Of a DNA stretch of 64,000 nt, positions 52,034 through 61,184 are shown piece by piece (position 1 is the first letter of the stretch; every line of letters begins with the position of its first letter). The stretch is from Gaiellasilicea sp963789355 (lineage in GTDB: Bacteria > Actinomycetota > Thermoleophilia > Gaiellales > Gaiellaceae). The translations under genes and the position numbers were made by a program. Location of the stretch: positions 1 through 64,000 of the forward strand of contig CAWBKK010000006.1 in assembly GCA_963789355.1 (NCBI GenBank), read 5' to 3'. The notes beneath the pieces are model-generated. The model had not been told where the DNA came from. It did not search any database and saw only the letters and a program-made list of their open reading frames with translations.

Positions 52034-52749
52034 TGGGCCACCTGAAAGACCGCGAGTGCGACGAGCGCGCCGAGGAGGCCGCCGTAGAGGACCTCGGAGG
52101 AGGAGTGGACGCCGGATTCGACACGGGTCTGCGCCACGAGCAAGGCCATGATGAAGGTCAGCGACGAGATCAGGAAGCGGTGGTCGACGTCGTCGAGGAT
52201 CAGTGTCACGGCCATCCAGCCCGCGAAGGCAACGGCGGCGTGGCCGGAGGGAAGGCCGCCCCGGAGCGGCGTACCGCTGCCCGTGAGCGCTTTCGTCGCG
52301 ATCACGACGATCGTCGTCAGCACCAGTGCGATCAGCGTCAGCTCGGCGGGGACGGTGGAGAGCCGGTCGAGCAGCCGCGAGCTGCGGTCGGCGACGGAGC
52401 CGGAGAAGACGAGGTAGCCGACGGCGACGGCGACCGCCGTCGCGATCAGAACCGCCCCGGCGGCGATGTCCTTTGCGAGCTTCGCCATCGGGTCGAAGGA
52501 CGTCGTGGCGACGTCGATCGCCGCCTCGACCGCCGTGTTCAGCATCTCGGCGATCAGGACGAAGGCGATCGCGAGCAGGAGCGCGATCAGCTCGAGCTTG
52601 TCGACTCCGGACACGAGGGCGGCAATCAGGACGAGGACGGCGACGCCGAAGTGGATCCGCATGTTCCGTTGCGTCCGGAGCACGTGGATGATCCCTTCGA
52701 AGGCGAAGTTGAACGACTCGATGATCGAAGGGGGCCTTCTCGCCTTCAC
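52030..52749 (-). CDS. Fused diacylglycerol/undecaprenol kinase and PAP2-type phosphatase
   Basis: The 239-residue membrane protein starts at GTG 52749 (GTGA with ybeY). The N-terminal half is DgkA-like (FNFAFEGIIHVLRTQRNMRI, ELIALLLAIAFVLIAEMLNT with E-x-x-N-T-A-V-E). The C-terminal half is PAP2-like: KALTGSGTPLRGGLPSGHAA (P-S-G-H) and RVESGVHSSSEVLYGG (S-R/G-V-x-x-x-x-H with degenerate spacing). Phosphorylation and dephosphorylation of a lipid alcohol in one chain suggests undecaprenyl-phosphate recycling. This fusion is common in the ybeY-era neighbourhood. Confidence 0.88.
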   Translation of the reverse strand: MKARRPPSIIESFNFAFEGIIHVLRTQRNMRIHFGVAVLVLIAALVSGVDKLELIALLLAIAFVLIAEMLNTAVEAAIDVATTSFDPMAKLAKDIAAGAVLIATAVAVAVGYLVFSGSVADRSSRLLDRLSTVPAELTLIALVLTTIVVIATKALTGSGTPLRGGLPSGHAAVAFAGWMAVTLILDDVDHRFLISSLTFIMALLVAQTRVESGVHSSSEVLYGGLLGALVALAVFQVAQ

Positions 52750-53126
52750 AGCAGCTCGGCCTCGCGAGCTTCCATCTCGTCGCCGTGGTCGTAGCCGAGC
52801 AGGTGGAGGAGCCCGTGCACGAGCGGCCGGCGCCACTCCTCGCCGACGACCTGGGGGCAGAGGACGAGGTCGCCGAGTGCGCGCGGGAGACCCGCCGGCA
52901 GCTCCTCGCGGCCGTCGAGCGGGAACGAGAGCACGTCCGTGGGCTCGTCGATCCCGAGGTGCTCCTGCTTCAGCGCCCGGCTCTCCTCCGGGGGCACGAA
53001 CGCAAGCCCGAGCTCGCCCTCCTCGATCCCCTCGGCGGCGAGGACGCGCTGCGCCAGCGCGACCGCGGCGGCCTCGTCCACCTCCGCCCCGCTCCTGTTC
53101 TCGACCTCGACCGCGACCACCGGCAC
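52746..53126 (-). CDS. ybeY: rRNA maturation endonuclease YbeY
   Basis: The 126-residue protein has the UPF0054 zinc motif HGLLHLLGYDHGDE (H-x(3)-H-x(5)-H), the TDVLSFPLDG element and LGDLVLCPQV. It helps process the 16S rRNA 3' end and in quality control of 70S ribosomes. The GTG start shares one base with the phoH TAG, and its stop overlaps the next gene as GTGA. Confidence 0.94.
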   Translation of the reverse strand: MPVVAVEVENRSGAEVDEAAAVALAQRVLAAEGIEEGELGLAFVPPEESRALKQEHLGIDEPTDVLSFPLDGREELPAGLPRALGDLVLCPQVVGEEWRRPLVHGLLHLLGYDHGDEMEAREAELL

Positions 53127-54086
53127 TACCGCTTGCGGGCGGTGCCCGTCTCTTCGGCGTGGAGCTTGTACGCCTCGACGATCCGCTGCACGAGCTTGTG
53201 CCGGACGACGTCCTCGTGCGAGAACTCGACGAAGCCGATCCCGTCGATCGAGCTGAGGATGTCGCGCACCTGGATCAGGCCGGACGCCTGGTCTCGCGGG
53301 AGGTCGATCTGCGTCACGTCGCCGGTGACGACGACCTTCGAGCCGAAGCCGAGCCGCGTCAGGAACATCTGCATCTGCTCGGGCGAGGTGTTCTGCGCCT
53401 CGTCGAGGATGATGAAGGAGTCGTTGAGGGTGCGGCCGCGCATGAAGGCGAGCGGCGCGACCTCGATCGTGCCGCGCTCCATGTAGGCGGCGAGGCGATC
53501 GGGATCCATCATGTCGTAGAGGGCGTCGAAGAGCGGCCGCATGTACGGGTCGACCTTCGCGAGCATGTCGCCGGGCAGGAAGCCGAGCCGCTCGCCGGCC
53601 TCGATCGCCGGGTCGGGTGAGGATGATCCGGCCGACCTGCTTCTCGGTCAGGGCCGCGACGGCGAGCGCGATCGCGAGGTACGTCTTGCCGGTGCCGGCG
53701 GGACCGATGCCGAAGGTGACCGTGCTGTCGCGGATCGAGTCGACATAGCGCTTCTGCGTCACCGTCTTGGGCGCGATCTTCTTGCCCCGGTGGCGCCAGA
53801 CGACGTCCTCGAAGACCTCGCGGAGGTCCTCGGCCTGGTCGAGCGCCGCCACCACGGCGCCGACCGTCTCCGGGCCGATCTCGTGGCCGCCCTCGACCAG
53901 CTCGACGAGCTCGTCGACGACCGCGCGCGCAGCGGCGACGCTGTCGTCCTCGCCCTCGATCGTCAGCTCGTTCCCGCGCAGGCGGAGCGTGCAGCTGAGC
54001 CGCGCGCGGAGTGCGTCGAGGACGCCGTCGCCGACGCCTGCGAGCTCGGCGGCGACCTCGTTCGGGACGGAGAGCGTTTCCTGCAC
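53126..54086 (-). CDS. phoH: PhoH-like ATPase, one frame break at 53609
   Basis: From GTG 54086 the frame gives an N-terminal KH-like region, APKTVTQKRYVDSI and Walker A GPAGTGKT (128-135), then breaks after RIILTRP. The neighbouring frame continues with LAKVDPYMRPLFDALYDMMD, Walker B FIILDEAQNTSPEQM and VTGDVTQIDLPRDQ to the TAG. Removing one C at 53609 restores the expected 'RPAIEAGERLGFLPGD'. Restored length is 319 residues, normal for the family. Position next to ybeY is conserved across bacteria, so the break is probably a sequencing error. Confidence 0.88.
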
Positions 54087-54151
54087 GCGGCTCAGTGTAG
54101 GAGCAGAATCCACCCAGGTGCGACGGCGAAAGCGGAGTCCCATCCAGGACG

Positions 54152-57100
54152 GTGATCGAGCTCGGGCAGGAGCTCGCCTCGACGTACTCGTGGGTCGACG
54201 CCGACGAGCTCCCGGTCGACGACGAGTGTTCGCCCGGCTCGTCGAGCTGCTCACCGATCCCGAGAGCATCGACGACGAGACGTTCGCGGAGGTCGCGCTG
54301 AGGGGCGCGAAGTTCCTTCGTGCCGGGGCCCTGGCCGCAATCGCCGCCGGCCGCACGCCGCCGCCCGGCTGGATCGAGACCGTGCGAAGAATCGGTTCGA
54401 GCGCAGCGAGTGGGGCGAGCGGCAGCTGCTCCTGCGTGCGCTCGCGGGGAGCGACGGGAAGGTGATTCCGGCCGTGCTCGCGGCGGCCGAGGAGGACTGG
54501 TCCGGCAGCCCGCTCGCGCGCGAGGTCTCCCGCTTCCTCGAGGCGCGTGTCGCAGCCGGGGAGGTCGTGACGGCGGCCGAGCTGGACGAGCTCGACGCCG
54601 GCCTGCAGCCGCTCGTCCGCGAGCTGTTCGACGGGACCGACGTCGCGACGAGGGCCGCGCTTCAGCCCGCACTCGAGCAGTGGCAGACGACGACGATCGA
54701 CATCGACTTCTTCCGCGAGCTCGGGCGCGTCGTCGTCCCCGGTCGAGCGGCCCCCGGCGACGCTCGTCGGCGGCCGGGTCGCGGCGGTCGACGCGCTCGT
54801 CGGCGCGCTCTCGGCGTCGCAGGCCGCGGTCGGTCCTGCTCGTCGGCGAGCCGGGAGTCGGCAAGACGACGCTGATCGTCGAGGCGCTCCGGCGACTCGG
54901 CGAGCGATCGGTTCGCGTTCCAGGCGGGCGCGGCCGACGTGAACGCGGGCCAAGCGTTCGTCGGGATGCTCGAGGCCAGGGTGCAGGAGATCGTCGACCG
55001 CGTCTCGCGGCGACCGATCGTCTGGGTGTTCCCGAGCTTCGAGGAGGCGCTCTGGTCCGGGCAGCACATGCAGAGCCCGCGGGGCGTGCTCGACGCGCTC
55101 CTCCCTCACGTCGAGGCCGGCGACGCCGTCGTGGTCGGCGAGATCGACCCGCGGGCCTACGAGCTCGTGCTCCAGCACCGTCCCCGGGTGGCGAGGCTGT
55201 TCGAGGTGGTCCGGCTCGCGCCGCCGGCAGGACGCGAACGCGATCGAGATCGCGCGGGACTGGGCGACGCAGAACGACCTGGACGTCGACGACGAAACGC
55301 TTGCGGAGGCTCTCGATCTCGCTACGCACTATCTGCCCGCGGCGGCAGCTCCGGGGAACGTCCTGCGCGTGCTCGAGCTCGTTCGCGACCGCATCGCCCG
55401 CGGTGCCGCGACCGACGATCGACCCGGAGACGGTGATCGCCACGCTCAGCGACGCGACCGGGCTGCCGCTCCACGTGCTCGACCCGAGGACGCCGCTCAG
55501 CCTCGAACGGGTGCGCGCGTACTTCGGCGCCCGCGTGCTCGGGCAGCCGGAGGCGGTCGAGTGCCTCGTCGACCGAATCGCACTCGTGAAGGCCGGGTCT
55601 CACCGATCCGACCCGCCCGCTCGGCGTCTTCCTCTTCGTCGGCCCGACCGGAACCGGCAAGACGGAGATCGCGAAGGCCTTCAGCGCCTTCGTCTTCGGC
55701 TCGGAAGACCGGCTCGTCCGGCTCGACATGAGCGAGTACCAGACGCCGGAGAGCCTCGACCGCCTCCTCGGCGACGCGACCACGCCCCAGCAGCAGGCGG
55801 CGCCGTTGATCGCCCAGGTCCGCAAGCAGCCGTTCTCCGTCCTGCTGCTCGACGAGTTCGAGAAGGCGCACCCGCAGATCTGGGACATCTTCCTCCAGGT
55901 CTTCGACGACGGGCGGCTGACCGACCGCGAGCGGGCGCACCGTCGACTTGCGTCACTGCGTGATCATCCTCACCTCCAACCTCGGGTCCGCGATCCCGTC
56001 GCGGCCCCGGCGTCGGGCTTCGTCGGCAGTTCGGGCGAGTTCGACGCCGCGTCCGTGCTCAAGTCCGTCGAGCGCTCGTTCCGGCCGGAGTTCCTGAACC
56101 GCCTCGACCGTGTCGTCGTCTTCCGCCCGCTCGGCCGCGACGTCATGCGCGGCCTGCTCGAGAAGGAGCTCAACGACGTGCTCGAGCGCCGCGGCTTCCG
56201 GATGCAGCCCTGGGCGGTCGAGTGGGACGAGGCCGCGGTCGACTTCCTGATCGAGCAGGGCTTCAGCGCCGAGCTCGGCGCGCGCCCGCTCAAGCGTGCG
56301 GTCGAGCGGCACCTGCTGACGCGGATCGCGACCGCGATCGTCGAGCGGCAGTTCCCCGAGGGGGATCAGTTCCTGTTCATCACCGCCCGCGACGGGACCG
56401 GCCTCGACGTCGTCTTCGTCGATCCGGACGCGGGCGAGCCGGAACCCGTCCCGGCGGCCAGGCCCACCTCCCGGACCGACCTGACCCTCGGGCGGCTCGC
56501 GCTCGAACCGGAGGGAACCGAGGCCGAGGCCGCCTTTCTCCGGAGCGCGCTCACACCGCTCGTCGAGCGCGTCCGCTCCTGGGACGAGCCGAAGCAGGAC
56601 GCGCTGGCGGCGGCGCGCAACCCGGCCTTCTGGCAGTCGGAGGAGCGGCACCAGGTGCTGGGCCTGATCGAGTACCTCGACCGGCTTGGTGCCGCGACGG
56701 CCACTGCCGAGCGGCTCGCTGCCCGCCTCTCCTCCGGGCGCGAGGCGCACTCACGTGAGCTGCTCCAGCTGCTGGCGACCCGCCTCCACGTGCTCGCCGC
56801 TGCTCTCGCCGGCCTCGACGCGCGCGAGGCGAGCGACGCGACGATCACGGTCCGGGCGGGCAAGGCAGAGGACACGGACGCCTGCGGGAGGTTCGTGGAG
56901 GAGCTCGCGACCATGTACATCGGCTGGGCGGACGGCCGGGGGATGCGCGTCCGCAGGAACGCCGACGACGGCGCGGTCGTGCTCGAGGTCGCGGGGCTCG
57001 GCGCCTACACGCTGCTGAAGCCGGAGGTCGGGATGCACGTGCTCGAGCTGCCGCACGCGGACGATCGCTCCTTCGACCGCGTCACCGTGGTCGTCGACGT

Positions 57101-57284
57101 CGAGCCGACCGGGCACGGCGGGAACGGGTCGCCGCCGGCCGAGCGGCGGGAACCGGCGATCGTGAGGCGGTACCGGCACGAGCCGTCTCCCCTCGTTCGC
57201 GACGCCTCCGGGCTGCGCACCGGCAGGATCGACCGCGTCCTGGCGGGCGACTTCGACCTGCTCGCCGACGCGCCGCCCGACTAG
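54152..57284 (+). pseudogene. ClpA/B-like AAA+ ATPase fused to a release-factor (PCRF-like) domain; about ten frame breaks
   Basis: Stitching frames gives about 1040 residues without a stop. An N-terminal helical domain (to about 54.75 kb) is followed by D1 with Walker A GEPGVGKT (54845) but a poor Walker B (VWVFPSFEEAL). D2 has Walker A GPTGTGKT (55641), Walker B VLLLDEFEKAH (55841), sensor 1 TSNLGS and sensor 2 GARPLKR. After the Clp small domain comes an RF2-like helical region (ARNPAFWQSEERHQVLGLIE). A PCRF-like domain follows (TITVRAGKAEDTDACGRFVE, LATMYIGWADGRG, GAYTLLKPEVGMHVLEL). No GGQ domain follows. Breaks fall near 54226, 54384, 54741, 54814, 54903, 55229, 55413, 55597, 55931 and 56000, all single bases. 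It lies between yqeY and phoH on the other strand. Confidence 0.75.
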
Positions 57285-57287
57285 CGG

Positions 57288-57731
57288 CTAGGCGAGCTTC
57301 TCGCGGACGATCTGGCTCACGGCCGAGCCGTCCGCGCGGCCTGCGACCTGCGGCATCACGTCCGCCATCACCCGGCCGATGTCGCGCATGCTCGTGGCCC
57401 CGACCTCGGCGATCACGTCGTCGACGATCGCCTCGAGGTCGTCCTCGGAGATCGGCTCGGGCATGAACTCCTCGAGCACGTCGAGCTCGTCCTCTTCCTT
57501 GTCGGCCTGCTCCTCGCGGCCGGCGTTGCGGAAGGCCTCGGCCGCCTCGAGCCGCTTCTTCCGCTCGCGCTGGAGCACCTGCAGCTCCTCGTCCTCGTGG
57601 AGCGGCCGCTGCAGCTCCTTCTCTGCGCCCTGGAGGCTGGAGAGGATCAGGCGCAGCGCGTCGCGGCGCGCGGTGTCCCCCTCGCGCATCGCGTCCTCGA
57701 GGTGCTTCTTGATCTCGGCAATGAGCGTCAT
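57288..57731 (-). CDS. yqeY: GatB/YqeY domain protein
   Basis: The 147-residue protein has the YqeY pattern: an N-terminal helical half (MTLIAEIKKHLEDAMREGDT, ARRDALRLILSSLQGAEKEL) and the GatB-tail half (DVIAEVGATSMRDIGRVMAD, SAVSQIVREKL). The tail domain in GatB touches tRNA, and free YqeY may assist tRNA-dependent amidation or quality control, but this is unproven. The ATG overlaps the HIT stop (ATGA). It converges with the Clp-like gene three bases away. Confidence 0.92.
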   Translation of the reverse strand: MTLIAEIKKHLEDAMREGDTARRDALRLILSSLQGAEKELQRPLHEDEELQVLQRERKKRLEAAEAFRNAGREEQADKEEDELDVLEEFMPEPISEDDLEAIVDDVIAEVGATSMRDIGRVMADVMPQVAGRADGSAVSQIVREKLA

Positions 57732-58075
57732 CCGGGCATCACTGTGGCATCGGCACGGTGGATCTTCCCACCCAGGACGTGCCAGTGCAGGTGGAAGATG
57801 GTCTGGCCGCCGCCCGGGCCGACGTTGACGACGACGCGGTAGTCGGTCAGGCCGGCGTCCCGCGCCACCTCGGCGACGAACTCGAGCATCCGCTTCGCCT
57901 CGTCGGGCGGGAACGCGGAGACGTCGCGGAAGGTGTCGACGTGGCGCTCGGGGAGCACGAGCAGGTGCGTCTCGGCCTGCGGGTTGATGTCGCGGATCGC
58001 GACGAAGCCGTCGGTCTTGGCGACGTGGTCGCCCTCGCGGGCGAGCTTGCAGAAGAGGCAGTCGTCACGCGACAT
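57728..58075 (-). CDS. HIT family (HINT-type) nucleotide hydrolase
   Basis: This 115-residue protein has the histidine triad HLHWHVLGG and QAETHLLVLPERHV. HINT proteins hydrolyse adenosine phosphoramidates, including aminoacyl-adenylates released by tRNA synthetases. Cys residues DDCLFCKLA near the N-terminus with the later His may bind zinc. The ATG at 58075 overlaps the mtaB end by 11 bases, and its stop overlaps yqeY. Confidence 0.92.
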   Translation of the reverse strand: MSRDDCLFCKLAREGDHVAKTDGFVAIRDINPQAETHLLVLPERHVDTFRDVSAFPPDEAKRMLEFVAEVARDAGLTDYRVVVNVGPGGGQTIFHLHWHVLGGKIHRADATVMPG

Positions 58076-59261
58076 CCGCGAGCACCCCTTCCTCTGTGAC
58101 GGCGCGCCCGCGGACGCGCACGAGCTCGCCCACCGGCGCCTCGACGAGCCAGGGGGAGTAGTCGGCGCCGTAGCCGCGGCCGGGGCGGTCGACGAGGACG
58201 ACGTCATCGCGACCGATCTTCGCCGCCCAGCGGGCGCGGCAGGCCTCGTCGGAGAGCGCCCGCAGCCGGGCGCTCCGCTCCTTCTTCACCTCGGGCGGGA
58301 CGGTGTCGTCGTCCGCCGTGCGCGTGCCCGGCCTGGGCGAATAGGGGAAGACGTGCACCTTCGTCAGCCGAGCGATCCGCACCGTCTCGAGCGTGCGTTC
58401 GAAGGCGGCGTCGTCCTCGGCCGGGAAGCCGACGATCACGTCGGCCGTGAGGTTGAAGCCGGCGAGCGGCTCGAGCTTGCGCAGGTAGGTCTCGACCGAG
58501 TAGCGGCGCGCCATCGCTCGGAGGACGCCGTCGTCGCCGGACTGGAGCGGCACGTGCAGGTGCGGGCCGACGACCGGCGTCTCGAGCAGCGCGGCGACGA
58601 GCTCGTCGTCGACGTGATTGATCTCGATCGAGGAGAGTCGCAGCCGCTCGACGCCGTCGACCGCTCCGGCGGCGCGGATCAGCCCGGCGAGCGTCATGCC
58701 CGCGGCGCGGTCGCGGAAGCAGCCGAGGTTGACGCCGGTGAGGACGATCTCGCGGTGGCCCTGGGCGACGCGGCGGCGGATCTCGGTCAGGACCGCGTCG
58801 GCGCCGCGGCTCCGGGTGGCGCCGCGGACGAGCGGGATCACGCAGAACGCGCACGAGAACGAGCAGCCGTCCTGGATCTTCACGAACGCGCGGATGCGGT
58901 CGAGCCGCGCGTCGGCCTGGACGCAGCCGATCGCGCCGACGTCGCCGGCGACCGTCTCCACAGCCTCGTCGATCTGGCCCGCGACGACGGTGACGTTCGC
59001 GGGCAACCCGGCGAACGCGGTCTCGGAGAGCCTGGCGCCGCAGCCGGTGACGTAGACGTGCCCGTGGGAGCGGGCTGCCCGGGCGGCCGCCCGGCGGGAC
59101 TTCGCGAGGCCCTCGTTCGTGACGCAGCAGGTGTTGACGACCGCGACGTCGCCGCTGCAGGCGACTTCGTTGTGCCCGTCGCGAACGAGCCGCTCGCGCA
59201 GCGTCTGCGCGTCGGTCTGGGACACCTTGCAGCCGAGGAAGCGGACGGAGAAGCTCGCCAT
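58065..59261 (-). CDS. mtaB: tRNA t6A37 methylthiotransferase MtaB
   Basis: This 398-residue radical-SAM enzyme converts t6A37 to ms2t6A37 in tRNAs reading ANN codons. The N-terminal MTTase domain has GCKVSQTDAQ, NTCCVTNEG and VTGCGARLS (three Cys for the auxiliary cluster). The radical-SAM motif is CSFSCAFC, followed by LTGVNLGCF and LHVPLQSGDDGVLRAM. The C-terminal TRAM-like region is PVGELVRVRGRAVTEEG. It is downstream of prmA with a 12-base gap. Confidence 0.94.
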   Translation of the reverse strand: MASFSVRFLGCKVSQTDAQTLRERLVRDGHNEVACSGDVAVVNTCCVTNEGLAKSRRAAARAARSHGHVYVTGCGARLSETAFAGLPANVTVVAGQIDEAVETVAGDVGAIGCVQADARLDRIRAFVKIQDGCSFSCAFCVIPLVRGATRSRGADAVLTEIRRRVAQGHREIVLTGVNLGCFRDRAAGMTLAGLIRAAGAVDGVERLRLSSIEINHVDDELVAALLETPVVGPHLHVPLQSGDDGVLRAMARRYSVETYLRKLEPLAGFNLTADVIVGFPAEDDAAFERTLETVRIARLTKVHVFPYSPRPGTRTADDDTVPPEVKKERSARLRALSDEACRARWAAKIGRDDVVLVDRPGRGYGADYSPWLVEAPVGELVRVRGRAVTEEGVLADVA

Positions 59262-59273
59262 GAGGGCGAAAGG

Positions 59274-60032
59274 CTACTGACGCACGTGCAGGTCCGCAGC
59301 CCAGCCGCCCGACTGGACGCGGCGGTCGAGTCGATACCCCTCGAGCTCGGGCTCGTCCGAGACGAGATAGCCGGACGTGATCGCGCGGCCGGCGCGGAGC
59401 CTCGGCCCGAGCGCGACGACCGCCTCGGCGGCGATGTTCGCGAGTGCCAGCCGGGCGTCGGGCAGATCGTCCTCGCGCAGATCGGCCTGGGCCACCTCGA
59501 CCATGACGCCGTTGTCGGCGGCGTTCCGCTCGGTCGCCTCGACGGCCTGCGGGTCGAAGTCGAACGCTCGCACGGGCGCGAAGCCGAGCTTGGCCGCGGC
59601 GATCGAGAGCACGCCGGACCCGCAGCCGATGTCGAGGACGCTGCCCCGCGGCTCGCGCTCCAGCAGCTCGAGGCAGAGCTGCGTCGTCGGATGCCCGCCC
59701 GTGCCGAAGGCGCGGCCCGGGTCGATCACGACCGCGATCGCGCCCGGGTCGGGCGTCTCCCACGGCGGCCCGATCCAGAGCGAGCCGACGCGGACCGGCT
59801 TGTGGAACTGGCGCCAGCGGTCCTGCCAGTCCTCCTCGACGTCGGACGACGCGGCGCCGCCGAACGCCTGCCAGATCCGCTCCTCCCCGGCCGCGTTCGT
59901 GTACGCCGCCAGCTCGATCGACCCATCGCCGCCGAGCTCCGCGAAAGCCGTCTCTTCGAAACCCTCGGGGAAGAGCTCCAGCATGACGGCGCGCGCCTCC
60001 TCCGCCCGGGCATCGGGGACGGTGATCGACAC
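59274..60032 (-). CDS. prmA: Ribosomal protein L11 methyltransferase
   Basis: The 252-residue protein starts at GTG 60032. It has the PrmA features DWQDRWRQFHKPVRVG, DPGRAFGTGGHPTTQLCLEL and the SAM-binding VLDIGCGSGVLSIAAAKLG, then LANIAAEAVVALGPRL. It trimethylates L11. It is somewhat shorter than the E. coli enzyme because of a compact N-terminal domain. It follows dnaJ by 14 bases. Confidence 0.92.
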   Translation of the reverse strand: MSITVPDARAEEARAVMLELFPEGFEETAFAELGGDGSIELAAYTNAAGEERIWQAFGGAASSDVEEDWQDRWRQFHKPVRVGSLWIGPPWETPDPGAIAVVIDPGRAFGTGGHPTTQLCLELLEREPRGSVLDIGCGSGVLSIAAAKLGFAPVRAFDFDPQAVEATERNAADNGVMVEVAQADLREDDLPDARLALANIAAEAVVALGPRLRAGRAITSGYLVSDEPELEGYRLDRRVQSGGWAADLHVRQ

Positions 60033-60046
60033 GCGCCGGAGCAGCG

Positions 60047-61162
60047 TCAGCGGATCGCGTTCCTGAGCTTCTCGAAGAAGCCCTCGTCGCGCCGGTACGT
60101 GTCCTCGCCGGACAGCTCCTCGAAGCGCTCCAGGAGGTCGCGCTGCTCGTCGGTCAGTCGCCGCGGAACGCTGACGTTGACGAGGACGCGATGGTCGCCG
60201 CGGCCGGAGCGCTCCAGTGACGGCATCCCCTTGCCGCGGAGGACGCGCACCGCGCCGGGCTGGGTGCCGGGCTCGAACTCGAGCTGGATCTCGCCCTCGA
60301 GCGTCGGGACGGACAGCTGTGCGCCGCGGGCGGCCTGGACGATCGTCAGGTCGACCTCGGAGAGGATGTCGTCGCCGTCCCGTTCGAAGCGCTGGTCGCG
60401 CGCAACGCGGACCTCGACGTAGGCGTCGCCGGGCGGGCCGCCGTTCGCGCCCGAGTGGCCGGCGCCGCGGATCCGGATCCGCTGGCCATCGTGGATCCCG
60501 GCTGGGATCTCGACCTCGAGCTCCTTCGTCTCGATCGTGCGGCCGTTGCCGTCGCAGGCGCTGCAGGGCGTCTCGACCACCGTGCCGGCGCCCAGGCAGG
60601 TCGGACACGGTTGGGTGCGAACGAACTCGCCGAAGACGCTGCGCGAGACCTGCTGCAGCTGGCCCCGGCCGGCGCACGTCTGGCAGGTGACGCGCTCCGT
60701 TCCGGGCTCGGCGCCTTCGCCGTCGCAGACCTCGCAGGTGGCGGCGACCTCGATCTCGACGGTCCGCTCGACCCCGGTGAAGGCATCGGCGAGCTCGATC
60801 GCGATCGCGGCGCCGACATCGCCGCCGCGCGCCCGTCCGCCGCGGTTGCGCCCGAAGAGATCGTCGCCGAAGAAGGCCGAGAAGATGTCGCTCAGGTTCG
60901 AGAAGGCGAAGTCGCTCGGTGCGTAGCCGCCGCGCTTCAGGCCGGCGTGTCCGTACTGGTCGTAGAGCTTGCGGCGCTCGGCGTCAGAGAGCACCTCGTA
61001 CGCCTGGGCGACCGCGCGAAAGCGCTCCTGCGCGTCGGCTTCCCCGTTCACATCGGGGTGCAGCTCGCGGGCGAGCTTGCGAAACGCCTTCTTGATCTCG
61101 GCGTCGGTCGCTGTGCGCTCGACGCCGAGCAGCTCGTAGTAGTCACGTTCCGCCGTGGCCAT
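60047..61162 (-). CDS. dnaJ: Chaperone DnaJ
   Basis: The 371-residue protein has a J domain (DYYELLGVERTATDAEIKKA ... ELHPDVNG with HPD), a G/F region with FSAFFGDDLFG, four zinc-finger repeats (CEVCDGEG, CQTCAGRG, CPTCLGAG, CSACDGNG) and a C-terminal substrate domain. It works with DnaK. The next gene upstream, hrcA, is in the same operon, as in many Gram-positives (hrcA-dnaJ-prmA). Confidence 0.96.
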   Translation of the reverse strand: MATAERDYYELLGVERTATDAEIKKAFRKLARELHPDVNGEADAQERFRAVAQAYEVLSDAERRKLYDQYGHAGLKRGGYAPSDFAFSNLSDIFSAFFGDDLFGRNRGGRARGGDVGAAIAIELADAFTGVERTVEIEVAATCEVCDGEGAEPGTERVTCQTCAGRGQLQQVSRSVFGEFVRTQPCPTCLGAGTVVETPCSACDGNGRTIETKELEVEIPAGIHDGQRIRIRGAGHSGANGGPPGDAYVEVRVARDQRFERDGDDILSEVDLTIVQAARGAQLSVPTLEGEIQLEFEPGTQPGAVRVLRGKGMPSLERSGRGDHRVLVNVSVPRRLTDEQRDLLERFEELSGEDTYRRDEGFFEKLRNAIR

Positions 61163-61184
61163 GCGCCGAAGCGTAGCGGGGCGG

